NCBI RefSeq assembly: GCF_025642255.1
Contig: NZ_CP106759.1
Span: 2,073,501 to 2,137,500, forward strand
Direction: 5' to 3'
Origin: Stenotrophomonas maltophilia
GTDB taxonomy: Bacteria > Pseudomonadota > Gammaproteobacteria > Xanthomonadales > Xanthomonadaceae
Length of the DNA: 64,000 bases
Positions 24,359 to 33,156 of the stretch are shown here, in pieces. Made by a program: the position numbers and the translations under genes. Position 1 is the stretch's first letter, and every line of letters starts with the position of its first letter. Under the pieces are notes generated by a model. The model was not told where the DNA came from. It did not search any database and saw only the letters and a program-made list of their open reading frames with translations.

Positions 24359-25360
24359 TCACTTCACCCCGACTCCGCGCCCGGACGGCGCATCCAGCAG
24401 CGGCATGCCGTCCTGGCTCCAATGCACCGGCTGGATGCGCGGCGAGCGCCTGGCGGTGCAGCCCATGTCCGGCCCCGGGTTGGCGTGGTAGATGATCCAC
24501 GGCGCACCGTCGGCCATCTGGAAGAAACCGTTGTGCCCCGGCGCGTACACGTTGCCAGCAGGATGCTTGGCAAGGATCGGCTGCTTCGCCTTGTGCCACG
24601 CGCTCGCATCCAGCGGATCGGCGCCCGCCTTGGCGTGCAGCAGTCCAATCGCGTAGTCATCCGACCAGCACGCACTGCCCGAATAGGTCAGGAACAGATC
24701 GCCGCGTGGGCCCTGCAGGAACTCCGGCCCCTCCAGGATCTGCCGCCCGCCCTGTCGCTCCCACGCCTGGTCGGGCCGCGCAATGATGGTTTCGCTGCCC
24801 CGCAGGGTCCAGGGGTTGGCCATGGCCACGATGGCCAGCACGCTGTCCGGTCCCACGTAGGGTGAATACACGAAGTAGCGCTTGCCGCCGGTTACGAAAG
24901 TGGTGCCGTCGATGCCGGGGTGTGCCGTGGCCAGCCGTCCGCGATCGGTCCATGTACCCCGGGTCGGATCGGCATTGCTGTTCTCCAGCACGAACACCCC
25001 CCGATGGGCGTCTTCCTGGCCTTCGGGTGCATCGCCCGCTGCCGCCGTGTAGTAGATGTACCAGCGCCCATCAATGCGATGCAGTTCCGGCGCCCAGATC
25101 GACTTGGCATTCGCCCCCGTTGCCGGCGGACGCCACACCGTGACTTCGCGTGCGTCAGCCAGGTGCGCAAGGTCGCGGGTGGCGCGGATGGCGAGGCGAT
25201 CACCGTGCGTGCCCATGTAATAGAACACGTCCCCATCGCGGGTGATCCACGGGTCCGGCCCGGAGTCCAGCAGCGGATTGTCCACCGCCGGCGTTGCGGC
25301 GGACGCGTTCGTCGATACCTGAAGCAGCGCTGCAAGCGCCATGGAAAGCGTGCCGTTCAT
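24359..25360 (-). CDS. Secreted glycoside hydrolase family 43-like enzyme
   Basis: A 333-residue five-bladed propeller hydrolase with signal peptide (MALAALLQVSTNASAA). GH43 hallmarks: catalytic-base Asp in SGPDPWITRDGDVFYYMGT, SIWAPELHRIDGRWYIYYTA, and the general-acid Glu in ILEGPEFLQ. Members split arabinofuranosyl, xylosyl or galactosyl side chains. GGGAGGGG upstream fixes the start at 25360. It diverges from dgoK across an operator of the galactose regulon, which points to a galactose-containing substrate such as arabinogalactan; exact specificity cannot be read from the sequence. Confidence 0.82.
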   Translation of the reverse strand: MNGTLSMALAALLQVSTNASAATPAVDNPLLDSGPDPWITRDGDVFYYMGTHGDRLAIRATRDLAHLADAREVTVWRPPATGANAKSIWAPELHRIDGRWYIYYTAAAGDAPEGQEDAHRGVFVLENSNADPTRGTWTDRGRLATAHPGIDGTTFVTGGKRYFVYSPYVGPDSVLAIVAMANPWTLRGSETIIARPDQAWERQGGRQILEGPEFLQGPRGDLFLTYSGSACWSDDYAIGLLHAKAGADPLDASAWHKAKQPILAKHPAGNVYAPGHNGFFQMADGAPWIIYHANPGPDMGCTARRSPRIQPVHWSQDGMPLLDAPSGRGVGVK

Positions 25361-25419
25361 TGCGTTCCCCTCCCGACTGGAACTGCGCCGGCAGGCTTGC
25401 CAGCGAGCGGCAACCAAAC

Positions 25420-25436
25420 CATATAATCAGACAATA
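25420..25436. promoter_or_regulatory. GntR-family operator 1 (GH43 / dgoK divergent promoter)
   Basis: CATATAATCAGACAATA is the exact reverse complement of TATTGTCTGATTATATG at 26444-26460. It lies 30 bp upstream of dgoK and 60 bp upstream of the GH43 gene. A diverged copy lies before the GntR regulator gene itself (31738-31750). Confidence 0.65.
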
Positions 25437-25465
25437 GGCAACACCACCGCCGCCAAGGAACCACC

Positions 25466-26395
25466 ATGCAGCAGGACCACCCCGACAGCATCATCGGCAT
25501 CAACTGGGGCAGCAGCAATCTGCGCGCCTATCTGATCAGCCCCAACGGTGAGCGGCTTGATGCCCATGAAATGCCTGCGGGCGTGGCCACGCTGGACCGT
25601 GACGACATGGTGGTGGCCGCCAACACGATCCGCGCACGCTGGCCGGCTGCACGCCACGCCTATGCGGCCGGCATGATCGGGTCGAATGTCGGCTGGATCG
25701 ATGCCGGCTACGTGGAGTGCCCTGCAGGTGTTGCCTCGATCGCGCAGCAGCTGGTGCCGACCCGTATCGGCGAGCTCTCCGTGAGCATCGTGCCCGGCAT
25801 GGCCTGCGTGCGCCCCGTGGATGGCATGCCGGACGTGCTCCGCGGTGAGGAGACCGAGCTGCTGGGGCTGCTGCGCGGCGGCGATGTCGGCCCCGATGCC
25901 ATCGTGGCGCTGCCGGGTACGCATACCAAGTGGATCCAGCTGATCGACGGCCAGGTGCAGAGCTTCATGACCTCGATGTCCGGCGAACTGTTCGATCGAC
26001 TGGCCAGTGGCGGCCTGCTTGCCTCGGTGCTGGACGGACCGGGTGAGCCAGGACCGGCCTTCGCCGAGGGTGTGCATGCAGGCGCCGACCGCCGACTGGG
26101 CCTGGGTGCGCTGCTCTTCGGCGTGCGGGCACGGATGATCCGCGGCACCCTGCCGCGCACGGCGACCAGCGCTTACCTGCGCGGACTGCTGGCCGGTGCG
26201 GAGATTGCAGACGCATTGGCGCTGTTCCCCGGGCTGAGGTCGGCGTCGGTGCCACTGGTGGGCTCCGGACCGGTCACCCGGCTGTACCAGGCGGCGCTGT
26301 CGGAAATCGGCATCGCCACGCACGCGGTGGCGTCCGCCGACGCCGTGGTGCGCGGCTTCTCCGCACTGCACGCGATGACCGCGACTGCGCGTTGA
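25466..26395 (+). CDS. dgoK: 2-dehydro-3-deoxygalactonokinase
   Basis: A 309-residue sugar-acid kinase that phosphorylates 2-keto-3-deoxygalactonate at C6 with ATP. The N-terminal phosphate-binding loop INWGSSNLRAYLI, the AAGMIGSNVGW segment, LPGTHTKWIQLIDGQVQSFMTSMSGELF and the C-terminal GSGPVTRLYQAAL are all characteristic of DgoK. AAGGA lies upstream of the ATG. It supplies the third enzymatic step between DgoD and DgoA, which are encoded 7 kb downstream. Confidence 0.93.
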   Translation: MQQDHPDSIIGINWGSSNLRAYLISPNGERLDAHEMPAGVATLDRDDMVVAANTIRARWPAARHAYAAGMIGSNVGWIDAGYVECPAGVASIAQQLVPTRIGELSVSIVPGMACVRPVDGMPDVLRGEETELLGLLRGGDVGPDAIVALPGTHTKWIQLIDGQVQSFMTSMSGELFDRLASGGLLASVLDGPGEPGPAFAEGVHAGADRRLGLGALLFGVRARMIRGTLPRTATSAYLRGLLAGAEIADALALFPGLRSASVPLVGSGPVTRLYQAALSEIGIATHAVASADAVVRGFSALHAMTATAR

Positions 26396-26443
26396 CCCCA
26401 GCCGAACGCGGCGGTCCGATCACGTGCTGCGTCGCAACGTGCG

Positions 26444-26460
26444 TATTGTCTGATTATATG
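26444..26460. promoter_or_regulatory. GntR-family operator 2 (before galM)
   Basis: TATTGTCTGATTATATG, 17 bp identical to the reverse complement of operator 1, placed 40 bp upstream of the aldose epimerase gene at the head of the epimerase-GH5-TonB receptor run. Confidence 0.65.
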
Positions 26461-26499
26461 TTTTTGTACGCATCACGACATCGAGAGGGGTCTTGAGCA

Positions 26500-27642
26500 A
26501 TGCGTGCTGGCAAGGGGAAGACGGCAGGGCTGATCGGCGTACTGGCACTGTCTGCAGTGGGCGCAGGTCAGGCACAGGAACGCGCTGTGGTAGGCCGGAC
26601 GGCCGATGGCACCGTGGTGGAGTCGATCCTGCTGCGTGACGGCACCGGCATGCAGGCCACGGTACTGACGCTGGGCGCTGCACTGCATTCACTGGAAGTG
26701 CCGGACCGTGATGGCGCATACGCGGATGTACTGCTTGGCGACGCGACGCTCAAGGCGACGCTCGACAATCCGCAGTACTTCGGCACGATCGTCGGCCGCT
26801 TCGCCAACCGCATCGCCAAGGGTCGCTTCACCCTGGATGGCAGGACCTATCAGGTACCGGTCAACAATGGGCCGAACAGCCTGCACGGCGGCACCCGCGG
26901 CTTCGACAAGGTGGTGTGGAAGATCGTCGACGCCGCCGCCGATCACGCCACCCTGCAGCATGTCAGCCCTGACGGCGACCAGGGCTATCCGGGCACGCTC
27001 ACCGTCACCGCAACCTACGCATTGAAGGGCAATGGCCGGCTGGAGGTGGAGTACCGCGCCACGACCGATGCACCGACCATCGTCAACCTCAGCAACCACG
27101 CATACTGGAATCTGTCCGGCGAGGGTTCCGGCTCGGCGATGGATCACGAATTGACCATTCCGGCCAGCGCCTATACGCCGGTGGATGCGAGCCTGATTCC
27201 CACGGGCGTGCTGCAGCCGGTGCAAGGCACCGCCTTCGACTTCCGCACGGCCAAGCCGATCGGGCGCGACCTGCGCCAGGGCAATGAGCCGCAGCTGCTG
27301 CATGGTCGCGGCTACGACCACAACTGGGTCATCAGCAGATCGCCCACGCGCGAGCCGCGTGAGGTCGCCCGCGTGCACGACCCGCGCTCGGGCCGCGTGA
27401 TGACCGTGCTGTCCACGCAGCCTGGCCTGCAGTTCTATTCGGGCAACTTCCTCGACGGCAGCACCGTGGGCAAGAGTGGCCGTGTCTATCGCCAGGGCGA
27501 TGCCATCGCGCTGGAACCGCAGCTGTTCCCGGACACACCGAACCAGCCGTCGTTCGGCTCGGCGCGGCTGGCCCCGGGCGAGACCTATGTGAACCGCATC
27601 GTCTACGACTTCTCGACCGACCGCACACCGCCCGCCCGCTGA
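26500..27642 (+). CDS. galM: Periplasmic aldose 1-epimerase
   Basis: A 380-residue mutarotase that interconverts alpha and beta anomers of galactose and other aldoses. Catalytic residues are visible: His129 in NSLHGG, His200 in NLSNHAYWNL and a Glu in IALEPQLFPDTPNQPSF. Unlike the E. coli enzyme it carries a signal peptide (residues 1-26, GVLALSAVGAGQAQ), so it acts in the periplasm on sugar released by the neighbouring glycosidases before uptake. Preceded by operator 2. Confidence 0.9.
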   Translation: MRAGKGKTAGLIGVLALSAVGAGQAQERAVVGRTADGTVVESILLRDGTGMQATVLTLGAALHSLEVPDRDGAYADVLLGDATLKATLDNPQYFGTIVGRFANRIAKGRFTLDGRTYQVPVNNGPNSLHGGTRGFDKVVWKIVDAAADHATLQHVSPDGDQGYPGTLTVTATYALKGNGRLEVEYRATTDAPTIVNLSNHAYWNLSGEGSGSAMDHELTIPASAYTPVDASLIPTGVLQPVQGTAFDFRTAKPIGRDLRQGNEPQLLHGRGYDHNWVISRSPTREPREVARVHDPRSGRVMTVLSTQPGLQFYSGNFLDGSTVGKSGRVYRQGDAIALEPQLFPDTPNQPSFGSARLAPGETYVNRIVYDFSTDRTPPAR

Positions 27643-27758
27643 TCCCGCGCAGCTGGCACGCCGGTCGCCCACGGCACCGGCAATCCGACGCAGTACGCAC
27701 CGCCCGCCTCCTGGCTCACGCCAGGACGGGCAGCTCATGAACCAAGGAGATGCATCTC

Positions 27759-28907
27759 ATGCGAAAGTGGCTTACCCCTTTGCTGGCAACGCTGCTCGCC
27801 GTCGCACCGATGGCGCATGCGACCGACGCCGCACGCTGGACCCCGGCCGAAGCCGACGCGTGGTATTCCAGACAGCAGTGGCTGGTGGGCGCGAACTACA
27901 CCACCTCCAACGCCATCAACCAGCTGGAGATGTTCCAGGCCGAGACCTTCGATCCGGCAGCCATCGACCGCGAACTCCGCTGGGCGCACGAGCAGTTCGG
28001 CATGAACACCATGCGCGTCTACCTGCATGACCTGCTGTGGCAGCAGGACCCGCAGGGCCTGCTGAAGCGCATCGACACCTTCCTGTCCATCGCCGAGAAG
28101 AACGGCATCCGCCCGATGCTCGTGCTGTTCGACAGCTGCTGGGACCCGGATCCGGTGCTCGGCCCGCAGCGCCGCCCGATTCCCGGCGTGCACAACTCCG
28201 GCTGGGTGCAGAGCCCGAGCCGCCACATGCTGGTGGACCGCGCCAACGACGCGCACTTCCAGGCCTATGTGGAGGGCGTGATCGGTCACTTCGCCAACGA
28301 CACGCGCGTGCTGGCCTGGGACCTGTGGAACGAGCCGGACAACCCCGGGGGTGGCAACTACATGGACAAGCAGCTGCCGGGCGAGCAGGAACGCATCGCC
28401 GAACTGCTGCCGAAGATCTTCGACTGGGCACGCGCGAAGAAGCCGGTGCAGCCGCTCACCAGCGGCGTGTGGATCGGCGATGACTGGTCGCCGGGCGCCG
28501 CATCGCTCACCGCGATCCAGCGCACGCAGCTGGAGCAGTCGGATGTGATCACCTTCCACAACTACGAGCAGCCGGAGGCATTCGTTGCCCGCATTGCACA
28601 GCTGCGCAGGTACGGCCGCCCGCTGATCTGCACCGAATGGCTGGCACGCGGCGCAGGCTCGAACGTGGACACGATCCTTCCGATCGCCCGCCGCGAGAAC
28701 ATCGGCATGATCAACTGGGGGTTCGTGGACGGCGCGATCCAGACCCGCTTCCCGTGGGACAGCTGGCAGCGCCCCTACACGATGGAAGCCCCCACCGTGT
28801 GGTTCCACGATCTGCTGAATGCCGACGGCACGCCCTACCGGGCACGCGAAGCCGAGCTGTTCCGCAGGCTGGCCAAGACCCCGCGCACCTCCGTTCCCGC
28901 TTTCTGA
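27759..28907 (+). CDS. Secreted clan GH-A (GH5-like) glycoside hydrolase
   Basis: A 382-residue (beta/alpha)8 retaining hydrolase with signal peptide (RKWLTPLLATLLAVAPMAHA). The acid/base is Glu192 in LAWDLWNEPDN and the nucleophile Glu293 in PLICTEWLARG, the strand-4 and strand-7 positions of clan GH-A. ATG 27759 is chosen because AAGGAG is nine bases upstream; the ATG at 27750 directly abuts that site. Located between a periplasmic epimerase and a TonB receptor in the galactose regulon, so it probably cuts a galactan or other hemicellulose; the substrate is not determinable here. Confidence 0.82.
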   Translation: MRKWLTPLLATLLAVAPMAHATDAARWTPAEADAWYSRQQWLVGANYTTSNAINQLEMFQAETFDPAAIDRELRWAHEQFGMNTMRVYLHDLLWQQDPQGLLKRIDTFLSIAEKNGIRPMLVLFDSCWDPDPVLGPQRRPIPGVHNSGWVQSPSRHMLVDRANDAHFQAYVEGVIGHFANDTRVLAWDLWNEPDNPGGGNYMDKQLPGEQERIAELLPKIFDWARAKKPVQPLTSGVWIGDDWSPGAASLTAIQRTQLEQSDVITFHNYEQPEAFVARIAQLRRYGRPLICTEWLARGAGSNVDTILPIARRENIGMINWGFVDGAIQTRFPWDSWQRPYTMEAPTVWFHDLLNADGTPYRAREAELFRRLAKTPRTSVPAF

Positions 28908-28917
28908 CCCTACTGGC

Positions 28918-28941
28918 GCCCGCCTTCGCATGAAGGCGGGC
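28918..28941 (+). terminator. Hairpin between GH5-like gene and TonB receptor
   Basis: GCCCGCCTTC and GAAGGCGGGC form a perfect 10-bp stem around a GCAT loop, 11 bases after the hydrolase stop. There is no T-run, so it may set the relative expression of the receptor rather than end the transcript. Confidence 0.5.
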
Positions 28942-28982
28942 CACTCAACCGCGACTGCTTTCCGGAATCCGGAGATACCGCC

Positions 28983-31694
28983 ATGACCGCTCGTTCTTCC
29001 CGCACCGTGCTTTCCCTGGCCATCCTTTCGGCCCTCGCCCTGCCCTCTCTGGTGCAGGCGCAGGAGGCCGGCTCGCAGGAGGCCGTCAACCTGGACACGG
29101 TCACCGTGACCGCGCTGCGCCAAAGCCTGCAGACCGCCCAGTCGATCAAGCAGGAGGCGGAGATGGTCGTCGATTCGATCGTTGCCGAAGACATCGGCAA
29201 GCTGCCCGACAACAGCGTGGCCGACGCCCTGCAGCGCGTTACCGGCGTGCAGGTGGCGCAGGGCAACCAGGGCGAGACCACCGGGGTGGTGATCCGCGGC
29301 CTGCCGAACGTGATCAGCACCCTCAACGGCCGTGAGATCTTCAGCAGCTCCGGCCGCGGCTACGCCTTCCAGAACCTGCCGGCCACCGCCATCAAGAGCC
29401 TGAACGTCTACAAGAGCAGCGAGGCGAGCCTGCCACTGGGCGGCATCGCGGGCCTGGTGGACATCCAGCTGCGCCGCCCGCTGGATTTCGACGGTGCGGA
29501 GATCGCCGGCACCGTGACCGGTACGCACAGCAAGTACGGTGGCGACATCGATCCCTCCGCCAGCCTGCTGCTGAGCAACCGCTGGGACACCGATGCCGGC
29601 GAGATCGGCGCCATGGTCAACTTCGGCTATGTCGGCAAGCGCTATGCGTACGATGCGGTGTGGGGTGACTTCCCGAAGGTGCTGGAGAATCCGGATGGCA
29701 CGCCGGCACGTACCGATGACGGCAACCTGATCGCCGCCCCCAATGGCTGGGGCACCAACTACAACCATGGCGACCGCAAGCGCAGTGCGTTCAACTATGC
29801 CCTGCAGTGGAAACCCAGCGAACGCACCGAGGTCTATGTCGAGGGCCTCTATGATTTCGTGCGAGACGACTATGACCAGGCGTTCCTGTTCAGTTTCCCG
29901 GTCGGGGTGGTGCCGCCGACGGGGCTGCAGGTCGGCGACAACTGCTATGCCAACCGCCTGGACGGGCCGCTCTCCGGCCAGACCATCTGCGACGCCACCG
30001 CAGGTACATGGACCGGCGACAGCTATGCCGCCAGCAGCACCCAGGCGCACAAGCAGCGCGGCCAGGACATCCAGAACGCGCTGGGCTTCAAGTGGCGCGG
30101 CGACCAGCTGCGGCTGTCCACCGAAGTGGCCCGTACGTCTGGCTACTACCGCGATGAGAACTTCATCATCGACACCTTCCTGGCCGGGCCGATCACCACC
30201 GTCTGGGACGGCACCTCGGGCAAGCACCAGAACTGGTACCTGGCCGGCAACCCGGCCATGGACCCGTCGCGCTTCTACCTCAATGGCCTGTTCCAGACCT
30301 GGGGCGAGTCGCGCGGCGAGGAAAACAGCTGGCGCGGCGACGGAACGTTCGAGTTCCTCGACGGCCCGATCGCCAACCTCCAGTTCGGCCTGCGCTATGC
30401 CGACCGTACCGCCAGCGCAAAGGGCAGCGTGGAAATCAGCACGCCGCCACCAGGCGGTGCCGGTACGGGCAACATCACCGCCTCGCCCAACCCGGCCAAC
30501 CAGGTGGTGGGGCTGTTCCCGGCCAGCAGCTTCTTCTGCAGCAAGCGCGGCAACTCCGCACTGAGCCAGTCGTTCCTGACGCCCTGCTACGACTACCTGA
30601 TCGACAACGCCGACGCGCTGCGCCGTTACTACGGTCTGCCGGACGGACTGGCGGCGGAGAATCCCGGCCGCTTCTTCGATATCGAAGAACGCAAGAGCGC
30701 CGGCTACCTGCAGGCGAAGTACGACTTCGAGCTGGGCGGCCTGCGCGTGGATGGCCTGGTGGGCGTGCGTGCGGAGAAGATCAAGCGTGAACTCAACGCC
30801 TTCTCGTTCGACGCGGGCACGGGTGTCTACAGTGCCATCACCCGCAGCACGCAGGACACCAATGCCCTGCCCAACGCGAGCCTGAACCTGCACTTCAACG
30901 ATGCCTGGCAGCTGCGCGTGCTGGCGGCCAAGACACTGAGCTATCCGGACTTCGGTGCCTTGAATCCGTCGATCTCGCTGAACCCCGGCACCGTCAACCG
31001 GGCGGGCGTGGCCAGCAGTGGCAACCCCGACCTGAGCCCGATCAAGTCGACCAACTACGACATGTCGCTGGAGTGGTACTTCTCCCCGGTGGGCTACGTC
31101 AGTGCGGGCGTGTTCTATCGTGACATCGATGGCTACATCCAGAACTACATCACCAATGTGGTCATCGCCGGAGAGGACTACGAGCTGTCATCCCCGCAGA
31201 GCGCCGGCAGCGGCCATCTGCAGGGTGTCGAGCTGGCCTACCAGCAGACCTTCGACTTCCTGCCCGGCGCCTGGAGCGGCCTGGGTGCGCAGTTCAACTA
31301 CACCTACATCGAAGGCGATACCAAGTCTCCGGAGTTCCTTGGCGGGCCCGTGATCTCGCGGCCGCTGCAGAACGTCTCGAAGAACAACTACAACGCCGTG
31401 CTGTTCTACGAGAACTTTGGCCTGAGTGCGCGCCTGGCCTACGGCTACCGCAGCCGGTACATCGATTTCTTCACCCAGCCCACGGTCGCCGGAACGGAGG
31501 ACCAGGTCGAGCCGGCCAGCTCGCTGGACTTCTCGATCAGCTACGACGTGACCCCGCGCACCACGGTGGTGTTCTCGGCCACCAACCTGCTGGGCAACAA
31601 CCTGCACCAGTACTGGGGCAGCGGCAACACGCGGCCGCGCGACATCCGTTACCAGGACAAGACCCTGGGCATGGGCTTCCGGTTCAAGCTCTGA
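28983..31694 (+). CDS. TonB-dependent receptor for oligosaccharides (CUT-type)
   Basis: Large outer-membrane receptor of 903 residues with a signal peptide ending LVQAQEA. The plug has NLDTVTVTALRQSLQTAQSIKQ and IVAEDIGKLPDNSVADALQRVTGVQV, the signature of the Caulobacter/Xanthomonas receptors that import sugar oligomers, and the barrel ends MGFRFKL. Placement among secreted glycosidases and galactose genes indicates that it imports galactose-containing oligosaccharides. Confidence 0.9.
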   Translation: MTARSSRTVLSLAILSALALPSLVQAQEAGSQEAVNLDTVTVTALRQSLQTAQSIKQEAEMVVDSIVAEDIGKLPDNSVADALQRVTGVQVAQGNQGETTGVVIRGLPNVISTLNGREIFSSSGRGYAFQNLPATAIKSLNVYKSSEASLPLGGIAGLVDIQLRRPLDFDGAEIAGTVTGTHSKYGGDIDPSASLLLSNRWDTDAGEIGAMVNFGYVGKRYAYDAVWGDFPKVLENPDGTPARTDDGNLIAAPNGWGTNYNHGDRKRSAFNYALQWKPSERTEVYVEGLYDFVRDDYDQAFLFSFPVGVVPPTGLQVGDNCYANRLDGPLSGQTICDATAGTWTGDSYAASSTQAHKQRGQDIQNALGFKWRGDQLRLSTEVARTSGYYRDENFIIDTFLAGPITTVWDGTSGKHQNWYLAGNPAMDPSRFYLNGLFQTWGESRGEENSWRGDGTFEFLDGPIANLQFGLRYADRTASAKGSVEISTPPPGGAGTGNITASPNPANQVVGLFPASSFFCSKRGNSALSQSFLTPCYDYLIDNADALRRYYGLPDGLAAENPGRFFDIEERKSAGYLQAKYDFELGGLRVDGLVGVRAEKIKRELNAFSFDAGTGVYSAITRSTQDTNALPNASLNLHFNDAWQLRVLAAKTLSYPDFGALNPSISLNPGTVNRAGVASSGNPDLSPIKSTNYDMSLEWYFSPVGYVSAGVFYRDIDGYIQNYITNVVIAGEDYELSSPQSAGSGHLQGVELAYQQTFDFLPGAWSGLGAQFNYTYIEGDTKSPEFLGGPVISRPLQNVSKNNYNAVLFYENFGLSARLAYGYRSRYIDFFTQPTVAGTEDQVEPASSLDFSISYDVTPRTTVVFSATNLLGNNLHQYWGSGNTRPRDIRYQDKTLGMGFRFKL

Positions 31695-31737
31695 TGAGGA
31701 CGCTCCCCCACATGCCTCACACCCCTCACCCATCCTT

Positions 31738-31750
31738 TTGTCGGATAATA
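31738..31750. promoter_or_regulatory. GntR-family operator 3 (autoregulatory)
   Basis: TTGTCGGATAATA agrees with the core TTGTCTGATTATA of operators 1 and 2 at 11 of 13 positions and comes closer to the inverted-repeat form TTGTC-n-GATAA expected for FadR-type dimers. It lies 38 bp ahead of the regulator gene. Confidence 0.5.
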
Positions 31751-31787
31751 GGAGTGACCGCAGCCTGCGGTGCACCAAGCCAAAGGG

Positions 31788-32510
31788 ATGCCTGTGAAAC
31801 CGATCGAGGTACGCAACCTCTACGACCAAGTGGCCCAGGAGATCGGGCAGCGGATCATCAGCGGCGCACTTCAGCCGGGCGAATTCCTGCCCAGGGAAGA
31901 GCTGCTGTCACAGACCTTGTCCGTCAGCCGCTCCGCCCTGCGCGAGGGCCTGAAGGTGCTGGGCTCCAAAGGGCTGATCGAAACCCGGCAGAAAACCGGT
32001 TCGCGGGTGCGCGACCCGCGTCACTGGAAGCAGCTGGACAGCGACATCCTGGCGTGGCGCTGCGCGCTGATGCCCACCCAGGACTTCGTGGAAAAGCTGG
32101 TGGAGATGCGCGAGGTGATCGAACCGGCGGCCGCGGCTTCCGCAGCCGAGCGGCGTTCGCCCGCGCAGCTGGCCAGGATCAAGAGCGCGTACCAGGCCAT
32201 GGCCGATGCACCGGACCAGGATGCGTGGGCCAAGGCCGACCTGATGTTCCACGAGAGCGTGCTGGAAGCCACCAACAACGAACTGCTGGCATCCCTGTTC
32301 TCGGTCATCGACGCGGCGCTGGGCACCTTCTTCCTGCTCTCGGCGCAGACCGCGCAGGACTTCAAGTACTCGCTGCCGCGCCACTTCGACGTGTACGACG
32401 CCATCCGGCAGAAGCAGCCGGACGCGGCGCGCGCCGCCATGCTGGACATGATTGCCGACTCCCGCGCCAATCTGAAGGGCGCGCGGCTGTCCAGAAAACC
32501 CCCACGCTGA
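31788..32510 (+). CDS. FadR-subfamily GntR regulator of galactose/galactonate genes
   Basis: A 240-residue DgoR-like repressor: winged HTH (LYDQVAQEIGQRIISGALQPGEFLPREELLSQTLSVSRSALREGLKVLGSKGLI) followed by an all-helical FCD effector domain with Asp/His metal-site residues (ADLMFHESVLEATNN and LPRHFDVYDAI). ATG 31788 directly abuts AAAGGG; GTG 31794, with that site six bases upstream, may be the real start. It heads the operon DgoA-DgoD-dehydrogenase-lactonase-symporter, and the effector is likely galactonate or its dehydration product. Confidence 0.9.
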   Translation: MPVKPIEVRNLYDQVAQEIGQRIISGALQPGEFLPREELLSQTLSVSRSALREGLKVLGSKGLIETRQKTGSRVRDPRHWKQLDSDILAWRCALMPTQDFVEKLVEMREVIEPAAAASAAERRSPAQLARIKSAYQAMADAPDQDAWAKADLMFHESVLEATNNELLASLFSVIDAALGTFFLLSAQTAQDFKYSLPRHFDVYDAIRQKQPDAARAAMLDMIADSRANLKGARLSRKPPR

Positions 32511-32520
32511 AGGAAACACC

Positions 32521-33156
32521 ATGAGCACCGCCTGGATGCAACCCCTCCCCTTGGTTGCCATCCTGCGCGGGCTCACCCCGCAGGAAGCGCCCGCCATCGG
32601 CGCGGCGCTGGCCGAGGCCGGCTTCCACATCCTGGAAGTCCCGCTGAACTCGCCGCAGCCGCTGCAGAGCATTGAACTGCTCGCAAAGCAGCTCGGCGAT
32701 CGCTGCCTGATCGGTGCCGGCACCGTCCTGTCCACCGCGCAGGTGCAGGACGTGAACAATGCCGGTGGCCGGCTGGTGGTGATGCCGCACGCGGACGTGG
32801 AGGTCATCGCCGCCGCCCACGCCAGCGGCATGGTCTGCACGCCCGGCGTGGCGACGCCCACGGAAGCCTTCGCTGCCCTGCGGGCCGGTGCGGATGCACT
32901 GAAACTGTTTCCCGCCGAACAACTGCCCCCCCCGGTGCTGAAGGCGTGGTCCAGCGTGCTTCCCGCCGGCACGCCGCTGCTGCCCGTCGGCGGCATCACC
33001 CCGGAGCGCATGGCCGCCTACCGCCAGGCAGGTGCCGCCGGCTTCGGTATCGGCTCCGCCCTGTATGCCCCCAAGACCCCCGCGGACGACGTCGCACGCC
33101 GCGCGCGTGCGTTCATCGACGCCTGGAACAGAACGAACACGGACTCCCCCGCATGA
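32521..33156 (+). CDS. dgoA: 2-dehydro-3-deoxy-6-phosphogalactonate aldolase
   Basis: A 211-residue class I aldolase of the KDPG/KDPGal family that splits 2-keto-3-deoxy-6-phosphogalactonate to pyruvate and glyceraldehyde-3-phosphate. The Schiff-base Lys128 lies in ADALKLFPAEQ, the catalytic Glu39 in HILEVPLNSP, and GAGTVL plus PVGGITPE form the phosphate and substrate loops. The PLNSP and FPAE variants are typical of DgoA rather than Eda. AAGGAA precedes the ATG; the stop overlaps the next start. Confidence 0.93.
   Translation: MSTAWMQPLPLVAILRGLTPQEAPAIGAALAEAGFHILEVPLNSPQPLQSIELLAKQLGDRCLIGAGTVLSTAQVQDVNNAGGRLVVMPHADVEVIAAAHASGMVCTPGVATPTEAFAALRAGADALKLFPAEQLPPPVLKAWSSVLPAGTPLLPVGGITPERMAAYRQAGAAGFGIGSALYAPKTPADDVARRARAFIDAWNRTNTDSPA

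Noticed and set aside
27735..30893. Very long open frame (over 1,000 codons) on the minus strand
   Set aside because: It lies antisense to the GH5-like and TonB receptor genes, which have signal peptides, catalytic motifs and ribosome sites. The antisense protein has no recognisable domain and a composition rich in Ala, Val, Arg and His, typical of GC-rich shadow frames.
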